The notes under the pieces were generated by a model. That model worked only from the letters and a program-made list of their open reading frames with translations. It was not told the DNA's origin and did not search any database. Positions 48,221-56,057 of a DNA stretch of 64,000 nucleotides are shown here, in pieces. Source of the stretch: Paraglaciecola arctica BSs20135 (GTDB taxonomy: Bacteria; Pseudomonadota; Gammaproteobacteria; Enterobacterales; Alteromonadaceae). Positions within the stretch are counted from its first letter, which is position 1. Each line of letters starts with the position of its first letter. A program made the translations under genes and the position numbers. The stretch covers positions 1-64,000 of the forward strand of contig NZ_BAEO01000051.1 of the NCBI RefSeq assembly GCF_000314995.1, in the 5' to 3' direction.

Positions 48221-49149
48221 GAGGCTTTAAACTCCGTCGCGTCTTCGGCAAACTTCATCGCCAACAAAAAGACTAGAGGGTGGCGAACTGGAGCTGCCTG
48301 CTTCAATTGCTGAGCCAATCCCAAACTAGCTTTACCTGAAAAAAAAGCGTAACTTTGCGCTGACGGACATAGTCTAGTCAAAGCACTTGAAAGATACTTA
48401 CGCCACTCTAGTCTGTAGGTAATATCTACATGCATACTCCTAGTGGTTTCTCTGGCTCCCATAGCGCTAGCCATAGAGGACTTTACGTCTCTTAGGCGGT
48501 TGCGGTTATCCTCTGATGATATTTTCAGCAACTGACTAGATTGATTGTTCAACCAATTACGAAGCTCATCCGATTTAATCACGCTACCAAGACTCAACAC
48601 CTCATCGTTAATCAATGGGTAATCTAACAATGTTTCACCTGCCTTAAGATGGAAACTTAAAAGAGGCTTACCGTGCACAGCACATGAATACATCGAAGTA
48701 ATTTGATGAGTAGCATGCCAAATCGGTGCACCGTATTTTTCAATATCAGCAACACGACAGTCTGCACAGAATTTCATCGGTTTTAGTCCATCTAATATCT
48801 CCTCGCCTTCAAAAACACTCCGCTTAGATTTCACACGGATTTTGACGCACTTGATATGTTCCCGATAGGCCTGCTCGTCGGTGAACCCTCTCCAAAACCT
48901 TGCCCCTAGATGCTCCTTTAATAAAGCACCGCTGTACTCTCTTGCACTTTCTCGATATGCAAAACATGAAGCAACGCGCGGGAATAGCTGATGTAATTTG
49001 CCTAACTGCACTGAACCACTAAATGACATCAATCTCTTTGGGTCAACACCGTTTGTCAGCTTGCGCAAACGAGCCAAATAAGCAGGGAGATATTCTCCCG
49101 GTAAAATGGGGATTTGAGCGGCGTAATGGTCAATAATATGTGTATTCAT
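48217..49149 (-). CDS. tniQ: TniQ family protein, second target-selection factor
   Basis: The 310-residue protein has the TniQ opening ILPGEYLPAYLARLRKLTNG and a zinc-binding pattern (KFCADC, then IWHATHQ and YSCAVHG). It is shorter than the TnsD-like partner and lacks its C-terminal DNA-binding part. In CRISPR-associated transposons a short TniQ couples Cascade to TnsC, but no Cas genes are in the window. The start at 49149 follows AGGGG and comes four bases after the tnsC stop. Confidence 0.85.
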   Translation of the reverse strand: MNTHIIDHYAAQIPILPGEYLPAYLARLRKLTNGVDPKRLMSFSGSVQLGKLHQLFPRVASCFAYRESAREYSGALLKEHLGARFWRGFTDEQAYREHIKCVKIRVKSKRSVFEGEEILDGLKPMKFCADCRVADIEKYGAPIWHATHQITSMYSCAVHGKPLLSFHLKAGETLLDYPLINDEVLSLGSVIKSDELRNWLNNQSSQLLKISSEDNRNRLRDVKSSMASAMGARETTRSMHVDITYRLEWRKYLSSALTRLCPSAQSYAFFSGKASLGLAQQLKQAAPVRHPLVFLLAMKFAEDATEFKAS

Positions 49150-49153
49150 CACT

Positions 49154-50467
49154 CTACCCCTTACGAAATAAGTCATGAGCGGCACGTCCCAACTCTTTGC
49201 TTTGTTTTAAAGCAACACTATCAGGGTTCTTATCATTGGGCACTGGCACGGCTTTCTTAGCATGCTTTAAGGCTTGCAATGGCACTTTTAAGCTTATTTC
49301 CTGAATTGGTTTATTGTGGAAGCGTGTCAATTTATTTAATACTGATTTTTTAAGTTCATACACGTCCTTCAATAATTTTTTACTTAAGCACGTTATGTTT
49401 GACTCCTCCACGTGATCTATCAACGCTTTACAGTAAATCTGAAGAGCACTGTAATTCCCGGCTGTATAAACGTGAATTTGGCGTAAATATGCACTAGTCA
49501 ATACCACTTCACGGCAAAACACATACTGCTGGATAATCGTTATGACTAACTCTTCCCAATAATCACTATCTTGTGGATAATTGTCTAAAGTGATATCTGC
49601 GTCTTTTTTATAGCGGCGAAGCGTGTGTGCATTGCAAGATAAGAAATCTTCCAGTTCAGGAGTACCAATGAGTAAAATTGGAACCTTCAAAGCATTGAAT
49701 AAACTTTGGAGAAACTTCGCATTTGGCGAGTCCTTACCTGACGTTTTTCCACTCTCTGTAATGAGCATCTGCCCCTCATCCAAAATAACAAGGCCAATAC
49801 CATGCTGCCAGCAAGCGTTTGCTACAGCCGCAATTAGATGTCCTTCACCTTTACGTAGAGGGTTATCTTCGTAATACGTTGTTCCAGCCTTTTCATCAAT
49901 TGCTAGTAATATATTTCGCAGCACGGTAAGGGTCGAACGGGCATTTAGATCAGCCTTAATACAAGGAATTTGTAAAAAAGACTTTTGATAAGCAGTATCA
50001 CTTGCAGGGTGCAGGATAGTCGCTGGTATCAAATCAATAATGCGGTTAACCGCTTCTGATTTCCCCAAGCCAGAAGGGCCTATAATACACCCTGCAATAT
50101 CAATCTTTTTGTCGGCTTCGATTTTCCCTTCTACTCTTTTTTCACCGCCAAGTGCAGCCTTGTTCATATCTGCGTAAAAACTCGGGTAGGCAATATTTTT
50201 GTAACGATAGCCAAATTCCAGCATCTCGCTAATCGCATTGTAGATTTCCCATGTAAAGTCGCTTGGCTCATAAAACTCATAACTAAAGATTCGTTTCCTC
50301 TCACGAGCATCTACCCCATATAAGTTAAACTGTCTATTCTTTCTATCCGGTCTTAACTCGACCTGAGACATAAACACTTGCTTGTCGCGTATCAGGTTTA
50401 ATTTAGCAACTAGTGGATTACGTGCCGTTGGTGAAACCCATTGGCTTTTTTTAGATCTTAATGTCAT
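49154..50467 (-). CDS. tnsC: TnsC AAA+ transposition regulator
   Basis: The 437-residue ATPase links target proteins to the TnsAB transposase and gives target immunity. Walker A GPSGLGKS is at residues 130-137 and Walker B GLVILDEGQ at 225-233. VPILLIGTPELEDFL is the sensor 1 segment. AGGAG lies before the ATG, 18 bases after tnsB. The size is between Tn7 TnsC (about 555) and TniB proteins. Confidence 0.9.
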   Translation of the reverse strand: MTLRSKKSQWVSPTARNPLVAKLNLIRDKQVFMSQVELRPDRKNRQFNLYGVDARERKRIFSYEFYEPSDFTWEIYNAISEMLEFGYRYKNIAYPSFYADMNKAALGGEKRVEGKIEADKKIDIAGCIIGPSGLGKSEAVNRIIDLIPATILHPASDTAYQKSFLQIPCIKADLNARSTLTVLRNILLAIDEKAGTTYYEDNPLRKGEGHLIAAVANACWQHGIGLVILDEGQMLITESGKTSGKDSPNAKFLQSLFNALKVPILLIGTPELEDFLSCNAHTLRRYKKDADITLDNYPQDSDYWEELVITIIQQYVFCREVVLTSAYLRQIHVYTAGNYSALQIYCKALIDHVEESNITCLSKKLLKDVYELKKSVLNKLTRFHNKPIQEISLKVPLQALKHAKKAVPVPNDKNPDSVALKQSKELGRAAHDLFRKG

Positions 50468-50485
50468 TGATTCATACTCCTATAA

Positions 50486-52720
50486 TTAATTGTGAATCGC
50501 TTGGGGGTTATAATCGTCATTCATTGCAGCGCAAACTGTATTGGCGTTATTTTGTGCCTCATAGAATCTGTCTGCCTTTGTATTCGCCTGCCTGCCTTTT
50601 GCGGGTGACTTACCTTCAGAGCGCAGCAGACCACGCAGGTTTTCTCGGTTGCTTATAGCGATATCTCGCTGTGTTTTTACTCGAATGGAATCATCAACAC
50701 TGTTAGCGTAGCGTGCACCAGAAGCGAATACGGCCTGATCCTCTAATATTGCTAATGCCTCTGCGAAGTGAAGGTTCTTCAGCAGTTCGCTAGAATCAGC
50801 CAAATCAAAAGCGATGATGTCATTTGATGTAGTGCCCATCTGCAACCACACATTTTGAGTCCAAGAAGGAAGGGCCATGACATCAATCTCAAAATCTGAG
50901 CACTTGCGATCAACTGCGATCTCCTGCCTCATTTCTTCAAACTGCTTGTTGGAGGTTTGATAATTGAAACCGTCTTTTGTTAATTTCACCCCTGTCTTAC
51001 TGACAATGGCTTTTTTCTTTGGCAGCAATGCACTCATCAGAGTTTTAGGGTCAACAGTTTTTCCGCCGTCCATCAACTCCTCCAGCCCCCAATTCCATAG
51101 CTCTCTGGGAATTCCCCTAACACCATTTTCAAGGTGTTCCTGTGTCACCTTCTTCTTAAGGATTGTTTGATTATTGTGTGCAATGATTTCCTCAATCAGG
51201 ATGTAATAGAGATCATCAATGGTGTATACAGCATGATTGGATGGGTCTTTTTTGGCTTTTGCACGCCCTTTAATTAGCGCTCCGGGCAGACCGTGGATGC
51301 AGCTTTTATTCAGCTTATTGAATAACCCTTCTACTGACCCTTTAGCCCGACCTAGATAGGCTTCGGTGACTTGAATAGAAGCAAGGCCTATTTGTGACTT
51401 AATGAGTGCGGACATAGCTGCATCAAGGTATTCTGCTCCTCTATCAATAACTAAGGTATGGCAGACGTGATGACAAGGCCAATCACCGGGCTGATAGTCA
51501 TAACCCCATTGTTTACAGAATTGTCCCTTATCAGACATCGCATTAAACAGCGCAAGGGTCACCGCTTCGGCATTCGCTCCATTAAGAGATAAGTGAAAAC
51601 CTGCGATAATGTTAGTGCTAACATCAACAACTGAGTAAAGAATAGGGCGTTCAATAGGCAACCACTCTTCGGTGCAGTATTTAGAAATTAGATGAACATC
51701 CAGAACAGTCGCGTCAATTTCATACATGTGACCCGGGCCGATTACATGCTTCATGACTGTGCTGGTATGAATCTTAAATTTGTTACGAAACTCTTTCGCC
51801 CCATGCTTTATTTTTTCGAACTTAGCTCGACCACCACACGCTCTGAATAAGAGCGTTTTAAACTGAGAGATAGTTAAAAATTTTTCGGGAATATAGTCGT
51901 AAATCTTTCTCCCAAATTCATCTTCATAGATTAATTTAGTGGCGTACTCGGAGTTATAATATTTACACAAATGTTTTAAGCTAAAATATTGAATGCTATG
52001 AAAATTTGACTTGATAAATGCCTCAACGTCTTTAGAGTCTTGTTTATTTGATACACGTTTAACTTGATTGTTTGACTTTCGCTTTCTTCCTCTACCTGTA
52101 GGAAAACGACGCTCAGCATCTTGAGAATTTTCAGGTAAAGTGGTGTTACGACCACTGTTTCCAGAGGCTGAAATAAGTGCTTCTTCACACTGGCCAAAGG
52201 CATAATATTTGGACAACGTATCCCACACAAAATCGTATGTTACACCGAGGCTTTTGGCGAATGACTTCATGCATTGAGTAGATATCTCTCCGTTGAAGAA
52301 AGCATATTTTCGTTGTGCAATTTGTTCAAACCTCTCGACAACCCGTCGCCTAGCTTCCACTTCCTTTTTACGGTTTTCTCGTCGTTCAAAGAAGCGTTCA
52401 ATAGTTTTAGGTTTACCCCTCGGGATGTTTTGCGACAGCCATAAATCTCGATAATAACGGATGTGAACTGCGTCCGAAAAACTCTGACTCTCCAATGAAA
52501 ATAATTGCCAATCAACACATTCTGTTGCGGAACAGTGTGATAGTTTGATAGGGCTACCGATTCGATGGACAAATGGTTTTTTAGGCCGCTTTCTATCCTG
52601 CTGACACAGTACAACAATGTCAGAACCATACTGATATTCGACAACAGTGAATCGCGCTGGATTATTGTCGTGACTATGCAGAGGCGGTGCGACAAGAACT
52701 TTATTTATTGCCAATTCCAT
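50486..52720 (-). CDS. tnsB: TnsB DDE transposase
   Basis: TnsB binds the transposon ends and joins 3' ends to target DNA. The 744-residue protein has the rve/DDE catalytic triad: D336 in HMYEIDATVLDV, D426 in LVIDRGAEYLD and E464 in RAKGSVEGLFNK. The N-terminal 300 residues contain the end-binding HTH domains and a basic linker (GRGRKRKSNNQVKR). AGGAG precedes the ATG, which lies inside the tnsA 3' end (16-base overlap). All catalytic residues are kept, so it may be active. Confidence 0.93.
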   Translation of the reverse strand: MELAINKVLVAPPLHSHDNNPARFTVVEYQYGSDIVVLCQQDRKRPKKPFVHRIGSPIKLSHCSATECVDWQLFSLESQSFSDAVHIRYYRDLWLSQNIPRGKPKTIERFFERRENRKKEVEARRRVVERFEQIAQRKYAFFNGEISTQCMKSFAKSLGVTYDFVWDTLSKYYAFGQCEEALISASGNSGRNTTLPENSQDAERRFPTGRGRKRKSNNQVKRVSNKQDSKDVEAFIKSNFHSIQYFSLKHLCKYYNSEYATKLIYEDEFGRKIYDYIPEKFLTISQFKTLLFRACGGRAKFEKIKHGAKEFRNKFKIHTSTVMKHVIGPGHMYEIDATVLDVHLISKYCTEEWLPIERPILYSVVDVSTNIIAGFHLSLNGANAEAVTLALFNAMSDKGQFCKQWGYDYQPGDWPCHHVCHTLVIDRGAEYLDAAMSALIKSQIGLASIQVTEAYLGRAKGSVEGLFNKLNKSCIHGLPGALIKGRAKAKKDPSNHAVYTIDDLYYILIEEIIAHNNQTILKKKVTQEHLENGVRGIPRELWNWGLEELMDGGKTVDPKTLMSALLPKKKAIVSKTGVKLTKDGFNYQTSNKQFEEMRQEIAVDRKCSDFEIDVMALPSWTQNVWLQMGTTSNDIIAFDLADSSELLKNLHFAEALAILEDQAVFASGARYANSVDDSIRVKTQRDIAISNRENLRGLLRSEGKSPAKGRQANTKADRFYEAQNNANTVCAAMNDDYNPQAIHN

Positions 52721-53613
52721 AATTTTTCTCCTATAGGCAAAGGGCGGTTAAAAATGATTTCTTTTGAGATATCCACAGGTAGTCTTTGCTGCCAAATCAA
52801 TTTCCAGAATGACCCTCGAATTTTTCCCGTTGAAACATTTAATTGAAGTGCTATTTCAGATAACAATGTTGCAAAACATGCTTTAGGCATATCCCGAAAC
52901 CAACGCTTGAAAGCTTCCTCGCCCCTTACCAGAAGCTCTTCATCAATTTCGAGTTCGCTTCGAACTTCAGCCTCCAGTAAGTTGCGGGCAAAATCCTCTT
53001 CAAAGCACTGCATTGCAGAGGTCATCAAACGCCAACCTAAACCGTCCATTCGACAGAATTCGGCTTCAATATTGAGTTTATTGCGTATGTTTACATCACG
53101 TTTTTGCTTCTCAGAGAAAAGTCCATCTTCATTCAATCCCTTAAGAGCTATCGCGCATTGCTTAATAACGCCATCCTCATCTGAGTAATCAATCAGGTAG
53201 TCCGTCGTCATAGCGACCGCTTGATTAACTTTAAGCACTCGCCGTATATGCTTGCCTTTTGGGGTGTAGCTGGGGTGTTTTACCCCCATAGCATCGGCTA
53301 TTTCTAGTGTCGTGTTGATTGGTAGCAACGGGTACTGCATTTTGATAGAAATAACATTCGGTAGGAAATCCAAGTACCTTAGCAATCGAGTTTCCATAAT
53401 CGACAGAGTCTCATGACTATCATCAGATTCTGGGTTAAAAACCTTACTACCCTTACCCACCGTTGCGGTGCGTTTTAGCTTAAGGTATGGCGTATACTGC
53501 TTGGTCTTGACTGCTTGTGCTTCCCACTTCGCAATGCGATTGAGGGTGAGCGGTGTAACGGGTGGCTGATTCCCGATTCGAACAAAGCCTAAATTTTCAT
53601 GATTTTCTTGCAT
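52705..53613 (-). CDS. tnsA: TnsA endonuclease
   Basis: TnsA cuts the 5' ends of Tn7-like elements and so allows cut-and-paste movement. The 302-residue protein has the type II restriction-like core: E74 in ETRLLRYLDFLPNV, D138 in MTTDYLIDY and K158 in CAIALKGL, spaced like E63, D114 and K132 of Tn7 TnsA. The C-terminal part (VSTGKIRGSFWKLIWQ) is the TnsC-binding type region. AAGGAG precedes the ATG. It is the first gene of the operon and faces the presumed transposon end. Confidence 0.92.
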   Translation of the reverse strand: MQENHENLGFVRIGNQPPVTPLTLNRIAKWEAQAVKTKQYTPYLKLKRTATVGKGSKVFNPESDDSHETLSIMETRLLRYLDFLPNVISIKMQYPLLPINTTLEIADAMGVKHPSYTPKGKHIRRVLKVNQAVAMTTDYLIDYSDEDGVIKQCAIALKGLNEDGLFSEKQKRDVNIRNKLNIEAEFCRMDGLGWRLMTSAMQCFEEDFARNLLEAEVRSELEIDEELLVRGEEAFKRWFRDMPKACFATLLSEIALQLNVSTGKIRGSFWKLIWQQRLPVDISKEIIFNRPLPIGEKLWNWQ

Positions 53614-54207
53614 AAGTATTTCTCCTTTCCATTTCGAAAGTAGGCTAGAGAAATCAGATTTAAAATCAGTTTTAGAGGTTTACAGCAAGATTATTGGCAA
53701 AACCAATAACGATAAAAACACATAGATAGAATTTGACAACATCAACGATCACTTAACATGCAAGCTCAGTGAGCTGATTTAAAGACAAGATGATGGATGT
53801 ATTTATAAAAACACAAAACTTAGCCACCATTTAATATCAAACACGAGTTTTGTAACGCAAATTCAGAGGTTGTCAACTAAGGTATCCGGTGCAATAAGGG
53901 TTGGGAAGTGATAGCCCTTTCAAAATGTGTGTGAGATGAAAGTTTTGTCAGTATTGACAAAAATCTGTACTGTCCAAAATTCCATCATTCATCGTTCACC
54001 AACTACACCACTCGCCTTTTAAACATAACAAAAATGGCGATTAGGTCAGATTTGCTAGAACTCAGGACAATACAAAAACCTGTAAATTAAAATAATTTTT
54101 TACTTATTATAATTTTCAAATTGACAAAGCTATATAACGTACATAATCTGATATTTTTTAAGCGGTTAGTTTCTCCAAAATGACACTAAAGAAAAGGCAT
54201 AGTCATA
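53614..54207. other. Control region and presumed end of the Tn7-like element
   Basis: No gene is seen. A hairpin TTATTGG CAAAA CCAATAA lies at 53691-53709, about 80 bases before tnsA. A palindrome TTTTGTCAGTATTGACAAAA lies at 53943-53962. TTGTCA-type half sites recur on both strands (near 53742, 53870, 53944 and 53954). These may be TnsB-binding sites, an operator for the tns operon, or both. I could not fix the exact transposon terminus or a target duplication. Confidence 0.5.
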
Positions 54208-55971
54208 ATGCACACATCAATTAAGCAATTGATTGATTACTCGTCAGGCCTTTTCTCTTTAGAGCAAGAAGAGTTTATTGAGCTTGTATCTGCTTGCTTC
54301 GTTTATGTATATATCTTCAATCAGGACAAGTCACCACAAGCATTTCAACTTGATAAAAAGCTAACCTTTAACGACCTAAACTCTTCGGTCAAAACCGTTC
54401 TGCATTTGTCAGCGCCTCTCAAGGTATGCCGCAAGAATAGACCTGAATTGGAATATGCCTTAAACGAGTTCATTGCAAAACTAGCACTCCTATTCCAAAG
54501 CAATGTCATCAGTGGCAAGGATCTAAGCGTAGCCGTTAAAGAATTGTATGGTAAATCTAGAGAACATTTCGTTATACCAAACGAACTTTGCCAGCTTGGA
54601 GTTGGTTTATTGAGAAGCTCAACCCAACAAGTGTATTGTCCATTTGAAAAAGGCTGTGATTTTGCTTTATATTTACCTGAGCAAACAGAAGTCGTGACTG
54701 AAACGAACAGTAAAGACGACGTGTTTTATGCAAAGGCCCAGAGTGCACTATTAAACAAACCACTTCAGGTCATTGAAACCGATCCCCTCAAAAATCCTAC
54801 TCTCATCGAAGATGGACAACTAAAAAAGTTTGATGCTGTGGTTGGTATGCCCCCACTAGGTATTAGGGTAAAGGGGAAAGTTAACGGCGATATTTGGTGC
54901 CGTTTTCCTGAAGACTCACTTATGGGCGAGGTATATTACTTACGCCACATGCTAGCGCAAAGTAAAGGCCGCGTTATTTGTTTCGTGTCTAACGCTTTTC
55001 TTTTCCGCACCGCTGCGGGTGAATATCAGTTTAAAGAAGACATAGTTGAGAATGAGTGGCTAGAAGGTGTCATTGCACTGCCCAGAGGACTACTGACACA
55101 TATATCAGTGGATATCAGCCTTGTTATATTGAACTCAAGCAAAACATCGCTAAGCGTTAAATTCATGGATGCTAGTAGCGAGGCGTTTACTCGAAAATTA
55201 TCAAAAACCCTTAGTCAACTATGTAATGTTCAACAACTGTTGGATATCTATAACAATCCCCATAATTATGACGACGAGATAGTTTACTCATCCAAGTATG
55301 AGATAGCCGATACTGGCTATAACTTATCCCCGGCTCGCTACGTGAAGTCGGAGGATGATAGAAAATTAGACGAATTTTTATCCGGATTCAAAACAGCTAA
55401 ATTATGTGAGCTGGTTGATATAATCCGACCTCAATCCGTGCAGCATAATGAAGAAGGTAATGAAACTTTCAAAGAATATGGAATAAATAACCTTGACGGT
55501 ATTGGTTACCTTGCGGGAAATCCAAGGTTGTTAATGTTAGACCGTCAAAAATCAAAGCGTGCAAAGAAGCAGATGATAGAACCAAATGATGTTTTGGTCG
55601 TTTGTCGTGGCGCTGTAGGCAGAGTCGGATTCGTTCCCGATAAAATAGGAGATAACGCCCTAGCTAACCAAGCATTTGCTATCTTGCGGGTGAAGCCACT
55701 GTGTAGAAGGATGTCTCCAAAAGCCCTATTTCAATACTTATCGTCCGATTATGGTAAATATCAGCTCAGCTCTCTTGCCACTGGAACAACATCACTCATG
55801 CTTTCCAGCAAAGATTTAAGCTCTATGATCGTTCCTGCATTGAATAAAGCTCAACAAGAAGTGATGGCTATTGCTCATCAGCAAGCCATCGACAAACAAA
55901 AATCAATAGACATTTTGCAAAAAGAGCTTGTGGAATTGCGAACACAGGCAATCAAAAAAATTGCAGTATGA
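54208..55971 (+). CDS. Degenerate N6-methyltransferase fused to a target-recognition-like domain
   Basis: The 587-residue protein follows the type I HsdM layout (helical N-terminus, then a Rossmann MTase fold) but both catalytic motifs are altered. EHFVIPNELCQLGVGLL (119-135) parallels the usual GQFYTP segment, but motif I reads VYCPFEKGCDFAL (142-154) where DPACGSG is expected. Motif IV reads VVGMPPLG (211-218) where NPPF is expected. From about residue 390 an HsdS-like recognition domain follows (KLCELVDIIRPQSV to LMLSSKDLSSMIVP), then a coiled coil. It likely binds DNA without methylating it. An intact hsdM follows 86 bases later. Confidence 0.72.
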   Translation: MHTSIKQLIDYSSGLFSLEQEEFIELVSACFVYVYIFNQDKSPQAFQLDKKLTFNDLNSSVKTVLHLSAPLKVCRKNRPELEYALNEFIAKLALLFQSNVISGKDLSVAVKELYGKSREHFVIPNELCQLGVGLLRSSTQQVYCPFEKGCDFALYLPEQTEVVTETNSKDDVFYAKAQSALLNKPLQVIETDPLKNPTLIEDGQLKKFDAVVGMPPLGIRVKGKVNGDIWCRFPEDSLMGEVYYLRHMLAQSKGRVICFVSNAFLFRTAAGEYQFKEDIVENEWLEGVIALPRGLLTHISVDISLVILNSSKTSLSVKFMDASSEAFTRKLSKTLSQLCNVQQLLDIYNNPHNYDDEIVYSSKYEIADTGYNLSPARYVKSEDDRKLDEFLSGFKTAKLCELVDIIRPQSVQHNEEGNETFKEYGINNLDGIGYLAGNPRLLMLDRQKSKRAKKQMIEPNDVLVVCRGAVGRVGFVPDKIGDNALANQAFAILRVKPLCRRMSPKALFQYLSSDYGKYQLSSLATGTTSLMLSSKDLSSMIVPALNKAQQEVMAIAHQQAIDKQKSIDILQKELVELRTQAIKKIAV

Positions 55972-56057
55972 CACTCAACTTTCAATTACTCTTAATCAAT
56001 TCGAATATAGTGCGAGCAATACGTCTGCACATCAGAAACGGAATTTAAAGGAATACA

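Noticed and set aside
53614-54207. Classical attTn7 site (glmS 3' end)
   Set aside because: No glmS sequence lies on either side, and the right neighbour is a methyltransferase-like gene.
54208-55971. Active type I or type IIG methyltransferase
   Set aside because: Both the SAM-binding and the NPPF motifs are replaced and no nuclease domain is present.
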